Below, one piece after another: positions 51,896 through 62,904 of a stretch of DNA of 64,000 bases (the stretch's first letter is position 1; the number at the start of each line of letters is the position of its first letter). The notes below the pieces were generated by a model. The model made no database searches. It saw only the letters and a program-made list of their open reading frames with translations, and was not told the origin of the DNA. The translations under genes and the position numbers were made by a program. The stretch comes from Diabrotica undecimpunctata. Its lineage: Eukaryota; Arthropoda; Insecta; Coleoptera; Chrysomelidae. The DNA lies in assembly GCF_040954645.1 (NCBI RefSeq), contig NC_092803.1, positions 83,996,417-84,060,416 of the forward strand, read 5' to 3'.

Positions 51896-52631
51896 TTCCG
51901 AGGTCTCAGTCTCACGAGAACCCAGATACTACTACACTAATCACTGCACTACTGCTACTAGGAACAGCGGACGACGCACTTATACTGTCAATGGTGACGT
52001 GGTTTGGATGGTGGTTGGCGTGGGGATTGGCGCAAACGGTTCTGACGGCGGGATTTTAATTGAAGTGTGGAGCGGATGATATTTTCTTTATGAGAGGTCT
52101 CCATGTCGGTAACGGGATGCCGTTATCTTTTCTTGAGATAATTTGGCCTTTTTTAAATTTCTATGGCTTGTCCGATAATTCTTGGTTTATATAAGCGAAT
52201 GGAATGTTTATAAATACTATTTTGGATTCTTCGATTTATTTGGCCTATGTAAGATCGGAGGCAGCCTCTGCACAAGGAGTTTTATAAACTCAGTAATGTT
52301 CATTTGGAATGTTGTCTTTGATTGATCGGACAAGAAATAAATGTTTTTGTGGGGGGTAAATATATCATTGTCTTTATTCCTATTTATTTAAGAATTTTGT
52401 CAGTGAAACCTTGGATGTAAGAAAGAAAAGCTTTCGTATGATGAGGGCCTGAGTCCTTGGGTTGATATTAAGTGGAAGATTAATGTCTCTGGATACTCCT
52501 ATTGATGTAATTTTCGCGGTAACCGTTTTAGATGAGGACTTGTTTTAAACTAGAAAGCTCAGCGGGTATACTTGCATCATCGCAAAGGCGTATTGATTTG
52601 GAGACAAGGGTAATAATGACTAATGAAAACC
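51896..52631 (-). pseudogene. PLE RT end and GIY-YIG domain, decayed
   Basis: On the minus strand: NYINRSIQ near 52490, FTDKI near 52390, PPQKHLFLVRSIKDNIPNEH (52350-52290) and CAEAASDL near 52265, where the GIY-YIG YIGQ motif has broken up, then TKNYRTSHRNLKKAK and an RHGDLS-type tail. It corresponds to the plus-strand copy at 58462-58860. Confidence 0.75.
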
Positions 52632-53149
52632 TTAAAGTACAGACTCTCTTATGCGATTGTCGCATGCGTTCGACGCAAGCAGCAGTCGCAGGCGAAGCGC
52701 TGTGCACTCCTCAAATAGTAACTTTATAAAAGCGGTTTGCCTTAAGGTACAGCCTCTCTTATCCGATTGTCGCATGCGTTCGACGCAAGCAACAGTCGCA
52801 AGCGATTAACGCTCGGGTTGGGGTGGTCTCTCTTGTGAATTTAGATGCATGCGATAGACCAGCTGATATTGAACTAAATGACAGAGACACATTTATCTTC
52901 ATGTATTAAAAGCGCAAGAGGAGGAGAATATTTTAAAAATGATGCTGGATATGTAGCATGTATAAATTCCTTATAACTATCAAATATTTAAGGTATAAGA
53001 TTTATTTGATACGTCCCTGGCTGTTATAAAATTCCTTGTGTTTTTGTTTATATTGTGACGTAAGTGTCTGCGACATCCAAGAGAAATTTAACTGCGTAGT
53101 AAAATAATTGATATTTACGTTTTAAATTCTGCAATTTTCAAAGCCAAGC

Positions 53150-53359
53150 ATGGTTAAAGTTCGATTTCCCCTAAAAAGCGTCGTTGAAAAGTATTCCGAT
53201 TGGCCACGGGTGTGTAATCTTCAAAAAGTCGGCATAATTTTTTATTGTGGAGAGGTGAACCTAATCAAATGCAAATGTGGCAGTTTTGTTGATTTAATCA
53301 CCGATGTGTTGTATTGTGTCCCATGTGGGAGATCCGTAAGCAGAGTTACAATGATTTAA
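53150..53359 (+). CDS. Unknown small cysteine-rich frame inside the Harbinger
   Basis: A 69-codon frame, MVKVRFPLKSVVEKYSDW..., has paired cysteines in CKCGSFVDL and YCVPCGRS, which could be a zinc ribbon (CxC then CxxC). I do not recognise it. It could be part of a captured or accessory gene with more exons (a second frame follows at 53408-53593), or chance. Confidence 0.25.
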   Translation: MVKVRFPLKSVVEKYSDWPRVCNLQKVGIIFYCGEVNLIKCKCGSFVDLITDVLYCVPCGRSVSRVTMI

Positions 53360-54441
53360 GAGGTCCACATGGTTTCAAGGAGTGTTTGAAAAGCCAAGCT
53401 TTGGAGATTGCAACAAGATAATCCAGTGCCCAACTTCCATTATCTATTTGTTTACCCTGGTCATTTCAGACCATTTTGCAGCTTGAGAGAGACGCATTTG
53501 TGTTATTTTGCAGTGTTTTGGATCCAGTTCCAACCCCAAAAACTTTTAAATGAAATATATCAGCCAATGAATACAAGGTATTTTTTTTGTTAAAATTTTT
53601 CAAAGTAAAAATATTTTTCATTAATAAAGACATAATTAGTTTCATGACAAAGTAAAAAATATTGTAATAAATAAAATTATAAATTTTAGGGATTGGCTAA
53701 TTGTCATATTAATTATTCTTATCGTATTCTTCTTTTAAATGCAAATAATTTTAAAAGTTTAATTAATGTTTCAAAAAGTTAAAAGTTTTAATATTTAATT
53801 TCGACATATGACAGTATTATTTTTTTCGGACGTTTGGTACATAACCCATAAATTTTGATTGGTTTTGTTTTAAAAAATTAACCTCAATGTGAGCTCCATT
53901 GAAAGATTTAGATATTTTGAATTTAATATTAATTTAAATTCTTAGTGTCTCCAACGTCTAGAGTTTGGTGTAAACCGATAGCACCATTGTAAGTTGTTTT
54001 TGCATTTTGTTAATTTTATTTGTATTAACTGTATATGGTAAAGTAATAATAAATATGTGATGTTTCTCCCTAAAACAAGTGTAGTATTATTTCCTTTAAA
54101 AATATTCTAACCCTGTTAATGTATTTTTTAGGAAAGAAAATCCTATCATTACATCCAGCAGGAAGATACTTTAAACGGCGTCCCAATTTAAATAGTTTAG
54201 GCACCTTCTTGTGTTGTTTTGTCCAGGAAATCTATGTAAGTACTTTTTGATTTTCTTCCTTTGTAGTTATCCCCTTTCAGTCCCTCTGTTATTCACTTAC
54301 TCACGACTCAGCTCTCCAACCAAACCAAGAGTAGCCGTTCACAGACGTTTCGGTTTGCTTGCTTACGGTATCTCCAGCCCGGTAATTTCTGTCTGCCCAG
54401 TTTTCAACCCTCTATAAGTGATACCCAATGTGGTAGGCAAT

Positions 54442-54830
54442 ATAACCGCTACAGATAAGTACAAAAACAGTAAAACTCATAAAATGTATGCGAGGAGGGT
54501 TGAAGAAGGATACCAATCCAATTTAATAAGTAAATATCTGGTTGACGATGTGACCAAATTTCATAGTTTCTTTCGTTTGATGAAAAATCAGTTTGATTTT
54601 GTGTTATGTGCTATTAAGGAAGACATAACGAAATCTCCTTCAAAAATGGTAAAGAGAGTTATCAACACCAGGAGATTGCTGCCATGTTAAAGTTAATTGA
54701 TAGAAAATGTTTCTTCTATGCAATTATGAAAACAATAGCATTGTTTATGTTAACCATGATTATTATTGATATCTACAAATTAAATATTATTAAAATATTA
54801 ATTCATGCATGTATTTTATTTCACACAATA
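54442..54830 (+). pseudogene. Inverted duplicate of the Harbinger transposase 5' exon
   Basis: It encodes THKMYARRVEEGYQSNL, FHSFFRLMKNQFDFVLC and KSPSKMVKRVI, almost the same as the minus-strand exon at 57230-56966 and its following intron (TATTGATATCTACAAATTAA in both). It is on the opposite strand to the main transposase and leads nowhere. Confidence 0.75.
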
Positions 54831-55049
54831 CAATTGTGTAACATTCTTCTTTTAGTACGATCATAATTTTATAATTGGAAATATTGATTATCGTTTTAAC
54901 ATACGTATATTAAACAACAATTTCCAATAACCATGTTGCACTTTCTTGACAAATATTTTGACAATTTTTATTTTTTTTGCTAGTCTTTCAATTATTCTTC
55001 TTAATTAAAAATGTATTGATTTATGTGCTTTTTCATCATTATTTAATCG

Positions 55050-55655
55050 TGTAGGGGAAGAATGTAAAAAACGATGGAGGTCCATTAGATACCTGGAAAC
55101 GTCTAAAAAGAGAGGGAAAATTTAAGACCGGTTCTGCTACCACAAAAAAAGATGTGGAATTTGGTTCTTACCTAAGCTTCCTAAACAATGTGGATGAAGA
55201 AAGAAGTATAATTGGAAATTTAGGAAATGAAGAAACAAGATTTTGAGAGAATACATTTGTAGAAGATACCACCTTAAAAGAAGGGTGTATTTCTCTGGAC
55301 GAAGCAAGTGGCAACATAAATCAAGATAGTGCAGCTTCTACCAGTGGGCAGATGTCCCCGTGTACACCTTCTACATCGGTGCAGAAAATACCTTCAAAAA
55401 ATATATAGGTATTGGGCTTATTAGAGAATTCTCAAAATGAAAGGTTAAAACTGATACAGGCAAATCAAACGTGGGGAAAAAGGATGATGTTGACCTTTAT
55501 TTGACAGCATTGCTCTATCAGTGAAACAATTACCCAGGTATGCTCAAACAAAAGCTAAAATGCGCACCTTGGCAATTGTACAATAATTGCAAGAGGATTA
55601 TGAAAAGAAGGAGAGAGGAGGAGGAGATCTAACATTTACTACTAATAAACCATAA
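55050..55655 (+). pseudogene. MADF-BESS-type Harbinger accessory protein fragment
   Basis: After TCGTGTAG (acceptor) it reads GEECKKRWRSIR, then shifts to DTWKRLKREGKFKTGSATTK and SYLSFLNNVDEERS, the second half of a MADF (Myb/SANT-like) domain. Near 55500, FDSIALSVKQLPRYAQTKAK matches a BESS motif. Such DNA-binding proteins accompany Harbinger transposases. Stops and frameshifts indicate decay; the first part of the MADF was not found. Confidence 0.7.
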
Positions 55656-56157
55656 AATTATCTAAAATGATCTTTTTATTAGACATTTTAATTTCCACTT
55701 AAGAAATTATTATCATACAAAAAAAATAATTTATTGACTTTTTATTTTGATAGCAATTTCTGATCTGAAAATTGATGTTAAATATAAGATAATTCTAAAT
55801 AATATTGTAGTTTATTCCCTGTAAGTATAGTAGTAAATATTAAAAGTTTATAATTGTAATAATCATCATCTAACCTACTGTACAAAAAAAAAACGATTTA
55901 TCATGTAACATTTTATTGACCTATTCTAATATTTCCCTGTGTCCTATTTTTCTTTTTTTGCCATTCCACTTTACCCTCGGTCACAAAAAACTGTTTAAAT
56001 TCATCTCGCACACTGAAACCTTCATTTTGGGCAAAACCTTCACTTCTATTCAAATGAGTGATGTTATTTATGCTCCTACCAGCTTCATTGAAGGGATGAG
56101 AAGATATTCGAACAATATTATTTCTTATTAAATTGTGTACGAGACACGCTGCTAGAA

Positions 56158-57230
56158 TTAAAAAATCAGAAGTTTTTGGTTTAACAACGATTGGATTGTA
56201 AAATACTCGAAAAACTTGACTGAGAAGTCCAAAAGCATTTTTAGATACCCGTCTAGCTCTACATATTCGATAATTAAATACAGCATTAAGTCCCCCTTGG
56301 CCTGTTCTTTATTATAGGGCTTCATTAGATTTTTGTGAAGCCGAAAGACTTCATCTCCGACAATTACAAATGGCACAACTCTCTCTGAGCCAGGCAATGC
56401 AGAATCTTGAGGGAAGTTAATGGTGTTCTCATAAAACTCTTTTTCTAATGTAGACTTACTAAATATGTTATTGTAACCCTCTCTGCTATAAGAGCCTACA
56501 TCAACAGCTGTAAATTTATAATCTGCATCCACAATGGCTAACAGAACTATTGAAAAATAGCTTTTGTAATTAAAAAATTGAGAGCCAGTTCTGGAAGGGC
56601 ATACTATTCTAACATGCTTTCCATCAATTGCAGCGATACAATTTGGAAAATTCCATCTTTCCCAGAATTCTATTGAATTTTTTTTCCATGTGTCCTCTGT
56701 TGGTGCAGCCATTAGTACATTATTTAATCTCTTACATATTGCTGATAGTACATTAGAGATAATCACACTTATATAGTTGTGGGATATTCTGAATGCAAAT
56801 CTTAAAGAATGGAAAGATTCTCCTGTTGTCAAGAATCTGAAATGAAATACATGCATTAATTAATATTTCAATAATATTATTTAATTTGTAGATATCAATA
56901 ATAATAATGTTTAACATAAACAATGCTATTGTTTTCATAATTGCACAGATTTTCTATCAACTAACCTTAATGTGACAGCAAGTTTTTCTTCTGGTGTTAT
57001 AACTCTTTTTGCCATTTTTGAAGGAGATTTCGTTGTCTTCCTTAATAGCACATAACACAAAATCAAACTGATTCTTCGTCAAACTAAAGAAACCATGAAA
57101 TTTAGTGTCATTCTCAACCAGATTTTACTTAAATTAGATTGGTATCCTTCTTCAACCCTCCTCACATACATTTTATGAGTTTTACTCTTTTTGGAGTTAT
57201 TTATCATCATTTTTAAAATGTTCTCCTCCA
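56158..57230 (-). CDS. PIF/Harbinger transposase (DDE_Tnp_4), two exons, partly decayed
   Basis: Exon 2 (56836-56158) is open: FLTTGESFHSLRFAFRISHN, then SNVLSAICKRLNNVLM, EFWERWNFPNCIAAIDGKHV (first Asp), IVLLAIVDADYKFTAVDVGS, VIVGDEVFRLHKNLMKPYN (second Asp) and a shortened C-terminus. Exon 1 (57230-56966) encodes KTHKMYVRRVEEGYQSNLSK and VITPEEKLAVTLR, with a frame break in between. The intron is GT-AG, phase 2, completing an Arg codon. In the family this protein cuts and joins the ends with its MADF/Myb partner. The exon 1 damage and missing third acidic residue suggest it is inactive. Confidence 0.85.
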
Positions 57231-57304
57231 ATTCTTGCTATTTTAATACATGTAGATATGTGTCGAGCTCATGTGACAATCGCATAAGAGAGACTGCACC
57301 TTTA

Positions 57305-58460
57305 GGATTGGTATTTCTTTATGATAACGTCGAGAAACGATAGGGATGAATCAGTTTCCTCCTCCATCGTGAACTGGATACTAGGATGTATACCATTCAA
57401 ATGGGTTTAAAAGACACCAAAGCATTCATGCCGTGGGGCCAAATGACGAATATATCATCAACATATCGTCGCCAACATGTGGGTTTGAGCATTGATGTGT
57501 GATAGTGCTCGGGTCTCGAAGTCTTCCATAAAGATATTAGCAATTACTGGAGAAAGTGGGGAGCCCATTGGGGCACCATTTATTTGTCTATATAATTGCT
57601 TTAGGAAGCTGAAATAAGCGTTGGACATACAATGTTTAATGAGAGATAAGTGTTCTTGCTGGATACTGTATTTGGTTTTCAGAATGTTTAGAGTTTCGTC
57701 TATAGAAATGTTTGTAAAAAGTGAAACGATATCGAAACTTACTAGAATGTCTGACGGTGTGCTAGGATATTGTTTAAAGAAGGGAACGAATTTTAACAGG
57801 AAGGGAGGTTTTATTGATAATAGCTTTTATTGTTTTCTCAAGATAGGTTATTGGATTATTAGGAATTGGTCTGTAGTCTGGAGTATTAATGAGATTTGAT
57901 AGTCTATTAATGTAAGAAGACGTGTTTAGGTGGCATTTCCATTATCAGCGAGAAGAATCACTAGATTTGGATTTGACTGAAGTTCTTTCAGGACTTTTTT
58001 CTCAGTTTGGCCAATGTTCGGAGTAGGAGGCTTTGAGTTTCTAAGAACTCTAGCGATGTTGTGTCCAGTTATTTCAGCATCTTCGGAAAGTAAACTAGAG
58101 ATGACTTCTTCAGTTTCACAGAGGATTGTCCCAATTCGAATGTGACCTGAGTCAATGAAACACAGAGTCATTGAAACCTTTTGCTAAAGCTTTAGTGGCA
58201 ATGGTCAAAATAGGGGTATCAGAAAAGTTCTGAACCACTGTAGTGGATTTTAAAGTTGTAGGTTTTGGAATTTGTTCGGCAACTAGATGCGCTTAGGATC
58301 TTACGCTTCTGAGTTTCAGTCTTGGATTCGAAAGTGGTTCGGTATGTCTGTGTGTTGATACGGTCGAAACTATCCCATAATATAGGATGTACATTGAAAT
58401 GAATATATGACCATATATTAAAAATATTGATATTGGTAACATATAGTTTTCGTCTAGTGA
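57305..58460 (-). pseudogene. PLE N-terminal region and reverse transcriptase
   Basis: On the minus strand: TQTYRTTFESKTETQKRK (58353 onward), LCFIDSGHIRIGTILCE, LKELQSNPNLVILLADNGNA (58000-57929, the PLE N-terminal ADKGN-type motif), RT motif INGAPMGSPLSPVIANIFME (about 57578-57519), and HLNGIHPSIQFTMEEETDSS followed by LSFLDVIIKK up to 57305. A YVDD segment near 57450 is degraded. Confidence 0.85.
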
Positions 58461-58461
58461 A

Positions 58462-59046
58462 ATGAATAGTGAAATAAAGACAATATTTACCCCCCAACAA
58501 AAACTTTCATCTCTTGTTCGATCAATCAAAGGCAACATTCCAAGTGAACAACACGGAGTTTATGAAATTCGTTGTGCAGACTGCCCCATACCTTATATAG
58601 GCCAAACTCTTTCTGTTCGCAATTCCGATTCCATTTCAGCTTTAGGTCAACAATTATCTTCATATAAGTCAAAAAAATTTATTTTGACAACTCCAGAATC
58701 GTACCCCTATCCGCTTCTATAAACCAAGAATTATCCTAGAAGCCATAAAAATTGAAGAAAGGCCAAATTGTCTCAATAAAAGAGATGACGGCATTTGGTT
58801 ACCATCGACATGGAGATCTCTAATAAAGAAAATATCGTCCGCTCCACCCTTCAATCAGTATAAATGAACCGTCCGCTGTTCCCAGTAGCAGTAGTGCATT
58901 GCTTAGTGGTCAGTGTAGTAATGTCTGGGATCTCGGGAGACTAAGAGCTCTGATGCCCCGAAGAAGAGATCAGAGAATATGTCGAAAGCTCGGCCCAGTG
59001 CAGTTCAACCCCGAAACCTGTTGAGTTTAATATTAATTCTTGTAAT
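58462..59046 (+). pseudogene. PLE 3' end in opposite orientation (GIY-YIG)
   Basis: It starts PQQKLSSLVRSIKGNIPSEQ then HGVYEIRCADCPIPYIGQTL, the GIY..YIG catalytic motif of PLE endonucleases, and ends with the same terminal sequence as 51783 but inverted (CCTGTTGAGTTTAATATTAA). It sits head-to-head against the N-terminus of the minus-strand PLE at about 58460. Confidence 0.85.
58955..58994 (+). ncRNA. Decayed hammerhead-like motif in PLE end
   Basis: GCC, then CCGAAGA (core with U4 changed to C), a partly mismatched stem II, GAAA, GCTC and GGC. It is the counterpart of 51856-51895 and is probably inactive. Confidence 0.4.
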
Positions 59047-59062
59047 AGTATTAGACCTAATA

Positions 59063-59114
59063 ACTATATATATATATATAATATATATATATAGTTATAT
59101 ATATATATAATATT

Positions 59115-59180
<66 letters not shown>
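59063..59180. repeat. (TA)n microsatellite with interruptions
   Basis: TA runs separated by ATATAGTTATATA and TATAATATTTATA. Confidence 0.96.
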
Positions 59181-59183
<3 letters not shown>

Positions 59184-60417
59184 AATAAGAGGGGGTTTAG
59201 AGGAAGAACGAATATAAAATGAACGCAGTTGTTCCCAATTTGTAAAGCATCTATCGAACTGTTGTGTGAAATCTCAAATATCTCAAATAGATGAGAATTG
59301 AAATTAGTTATCGTTGATCCCAAATATTGTAAATGTTCAACTTTATCAAATTAATAATGAGGCCAACCAGCTTAGGATCTTTCGACCAGAATTATGAAAT
59401 TATCTTGTACATCATGTTCTTTCCTACATAGGCTATTGATGACATCATTAAAAGCAAGGACTTATGTAGTCATCCCTGTTAAAGATAGTACCAACTGCGT
59501 TGCCAGATCATTTTCTAATGATTTTTTTTTATAATTATGATAATTATTACCACATTTAAGGAAAAAAAAAAGGAAATTGAGAAAGAAAATAGAGGATAGC
59601 AATCAACTACCGTATTTGAATTGTTAATTACTTCATTTTCTTCTAATTGTTTAAGAACGATTACAACAGAGATCATTTTTTTATATACAGAGCCATCAAA
59701 AAAACCTAATTAGATTAGTGTGTGCAATCAAAATATTGTCGTTTCAATTTTGAGCCAATTGCATAAAATGTCATATACTTAACCTAACATATTGTTTATA
59801 ATTGTTTTAATAAATTTTGAATTTAATGTTTATAAACCACCTTTATATTGACAATGATAAGCAAATAAATGTCACGCACTCCAGCGTTATTTAAATATGA
59901 TCTTAACCACCTATCCTAATTACGATTTTCTCGATGGGTCGGTATTAATATTTTCATCATGAAACAACATACTCAATTTTGATCTACAATGAATAAATTC
60001 CATATTAAAAATACAAGATAGGAATATCATCTATTATAATTCATATAAAAAGTAAACCCGATTGCTGCTATAGAACAGTGATGCCAATACCTATAGAACA
60101 ATGACTACATCAAAATACAAACTGAGTGAACCAACTATAATAAGGTATTTCTGTCAAAAAGCTTTAAAATCTTTTGTCATATCATTTTCATAAAATTCGT
60201 TACCTTTTTGTGACTGGGCAACATTGTCAAATCCTCAAAATTTAAACTAAAGTATATTCTGCAAATAATCAAACTACGGTGATTATGTTTCTATAATCTC
60301 AAATCTTCATGTAGTAGCAAAAATATGGACTTCTTCCATTACATATAAAAGATTATAACATATTTCTATTCTAATGTTCATCGAACAAATATTTTGTCAT
60401 GATCTTTTGTTAAAAAC
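59181..60417. other. AT-rich intergenic sequence, nothing recognised
   Basis: No domain, inverted repeat or RNA gene could be supported. Confidence 0.4.
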
Positions 60418-60792
60418 TATATATATATATATATATATATATACGGTTAAAACGCGAATGTTTGGATAATACTAGAATTACCCAGATAAAGTTAGAATTA
60501 TCCAAGCATAGTGGATAAAGCTATTATATTTGTGAATATTTTTGTTGTATTCAGGACTTATCCGGTTAATACTATATTATCCTGTTCAAATAAATGAAAG
60601 CGAATAAAACTTAAACGTAAGTAATTGTTACTCTTATACTAAACTTTAAAATATACTGCTTTATCCATTTTACATTAAATATATCTGGAATGACCCGCAT
60701 AAATTAAGAAGTTCTCCTTTGCCTTTTATCCAGCAAATTTGGATAATATGCAAAGTATCCAGGTAAAACTAGTTTTACCCAATTTCGGGATT

Positions 60793-60870
<78 letters not shown>
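60418..60870. repeat. Two (TA)n microsatellites around a 350-bp unit
   Basis: TA runs at about 60418-60443 and 60797-60868 bracket sequence with repeated GGATAAT/ATTATCC words (for example TTTGGATAATAC near 60460 and TTTGGATAATAT near 60740). It may be a small TA-targeting element, but inverted ends were not clear. Confidence 0.45.
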
Positions 60871-60875
<5 letters not shown>

Positions 60876-61646
60876 TGTTTCCACGAGTACATAGTGTATT
60901 AACACACTTTTTTGAATTTCTGTACATTCTTAAAAAGGGGAGTTCATTCCCAGCTTCGTACCAAAATCCAAGCGAGCTCTTTTTAGAAATCGTTCCTTCA
61001 CCCTAAAAAATAGAAAATACAGATTTATAAATAAAATAAAAAACGCGGCTTTTTAAACTTTCATTAAGTATTACTTTAATTCAAGACAATGATATGTAGT
61101 TCAGGGAAATTAGCAAAAAACGTACCCTGTTTGTGACACAGGCTCCTTGAGAGACAAACGACAGTTGTTTTGAGTAGTATGGACCTCTAACAAGAACCTA
61201 TATGTTTCATGTAATTGATTTTTTGGACTTAATTAGTTATTCAAAATTTAAGGTCAAAAAACGGTAAATTTTCGCTTTTTTCGCTAAGAAACTTATGTCA
61301 TATAAAATCCTTCAAAAATGGCGTTTTTTAAAATGTCTTTAACCTTATTTGTTGCTTAGAAAATTGTAAAATAAGTAAGACATTTTGGTTTTTTTATAAA
61401 TGTTATTAACTTGTGGATACAAATTTTAAACTTTCTCCATATTTTAGAGTTTAATTCGAGTATTATTTTAACCATCATACGATTCGGACAAGCGATAGTG
61501 TGGTCAGTGAACAAGTTTTTACGCCTGTTCGTATAGATAAACTTTTAATTTTTATTGAAAAGACAATTAAAAACTGTATACTGAATAACTGATACAAATA
61601 ATATCAGTTCTCGATAGGGGACAATAAAAAACAAGGGACGTCTTTT
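60871..61646. other. Intergenic sequence, nothing recognised
   Basis: No gene seen. This may include the 5' UTR of the retrotransposon that begins at about 61647. Confidence 0.35.
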
Positions 61647-62795
61647 GTGACGACAGATGGTGATATGTACATCAGTGATTCAAGTTCAAGTGTTAATAAT
61701 AATAATCCAAGTGATAGTGACCTACAGAAAACAGCAAAGCAGTTAGAACTAAAAACATTCAATCTTCTCTCAGATAAGTACAATATGCAAAATATTTGGG
61801 TATACATAGAAAGTATCGACAATAACAATTTAGGGAGATTACATCCTATGACAGTAGGACATACTATTTTTTAAAAATTTAAACTTATAAACATTTTGGA
61901 AATTAAAAGTATAGACCGAAACAGGAGTAAGGTTTGATTGAAATCAATATTAGAGGCAAAAATTTAGTAAAACATATTCTACTAAAATCAGAAAATTTAA
62001 GAGCATTTATATCAAACCATTTACTTGAAATTTAAGGATTAATAAGAGATGTTGATAGTCGTTATGATATCAACTATCTCATGGAAAATATTTAATCATA
62101 CACTCGCGTTACTAGCATATACAGGTTAAATAGAAAAGTCCAAAAAGAAGTCAAAACAGTCGAATTCGTACCTAAAAAACTTGTCGTTACTTTTGAGGGG
62201 AATATTTTACCAAATCGCATAGCTTTTAATCGAGTTTTTTTTTCGGTTAAACAGTTTGTAGGAAGAGTAATTCAATGTTATAAATGTTTAAGATATGGGC
62301 ACGTATTTAAATAATATAACAGGTGTATAAATTGTGGTGAAATTAAAGATGATAAACACAATTGCGATAAAAAATTTTATTGATTTTTTGTATACACTGT
62401 AAAAGCAGAGATCACGTATCTAACTCAAAAAGTGCCCCTCTTATGATAATAAAAAAAAATAAAAATATAATGATAGGGCAAAAAAACCTCCTTTAAAGAA
62501 ACCAAAGACATATCTGAAAACTCCTTATCCAGTTTCGTAAGCCACAGCTTATATTCACCGCTAACAAATTATGAGAAAAATTTTCCAGAACTTTTTAACA
62601 ACCAACGTAACGAAAAAGAAAAGAAAATCAAAGTCTTCCACTACCAAATCACCTGTCCACAAACCATTGTTTCCATTCTCCTTTGAACCTTCACAACCTC
62701 TGCCAATAAATTCAAATAAACCAAACTACTCTAGTTTGGAAAGCAAAAACAGTAGTAGAGCCCAGCAACATCGATTTTTATCATGGATTTTTTAA
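61647..62795 (+). pseudogene. Retrotransposon ORF1 (gag-like, CCHC knuckles)
   Basis: The N-terminus reads MTTDGDMYISDSSSSVNNNN, then NIWVYIESIDNNNLGRLHPM and TVGHTIF before a stop. Out of frame follow ENLRAF, a VTSIYRLNRKVQKEVK-like block and QFVGRVIQCYKCLRYGHVFK (knuckle from 62276). Then comes CINCGEIKDDKHNCDKK. The 62571-62795 frame (KKKRKSKSSTTKSPVHKPLF) is the basic Ser/Pro-rich tail. The order RNA-binding domain then zinc knuckles is that of ORF1 proteins of non-LTR elements. Confidence 0.8.
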
Positions 62796-62904
62796 ATAAA
62801 ATACTTTCAAGTAACAACATACAACCTATTAATATTAACGTAACTACAAATAGTATATATATAGAACAGGAATTGGAGGAAACTTTCAAAAACCAATAAA
62901 ATTC

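Larger units (their letters stand above)
52635..57301. mobile_element. PIF/Harbinger element (4.67 kb) inserted in the PLE
   Basis: The left end AAGTACAGACTCTCTTATGC and the right end (minus) AGGTGCAGTCTCTCTTATGC match and continue GATTGTCxCATG. TTA flanks both ends (52632-52634 and 57302-57304), the 3-bp duplication expected of this superfamily. It holds a minus-strand DDE_4-type transposase and a plus-strand MADF-BESS-like frame, the two-gene layout usual for Harbinger. A second TIR-like copy lies at 52739-52805. Confidence 0.92.
51783..58460 (-). mobile_element. Penelope-like element, minus strand, split by a Harbinger
   Basis: The 5' part (58460-57305) encodes the N-terminus and RT. The 3' part (52631-51783) encodes the end of the RT, the GIY-YIG region and the terminal sequence. 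Joining the flanks across the Harbinger restores the RT reading around FLDVIIKKYQS and later NYINRSIQ. The 3' end (minus) reads CCTGTTGAGTTTAATATTAA and recurs at 59000-59046 in the other orientation. It is decayed by frameshifts. Confidence 0.88.

Noticed and set aside
59181..59420. Possible retroviral-envelope-like reading on the minus strand
   Set aside because: Only a vague resemblance in scattered frames; no fusion peptide, cleavage site or membrane anchor seen.
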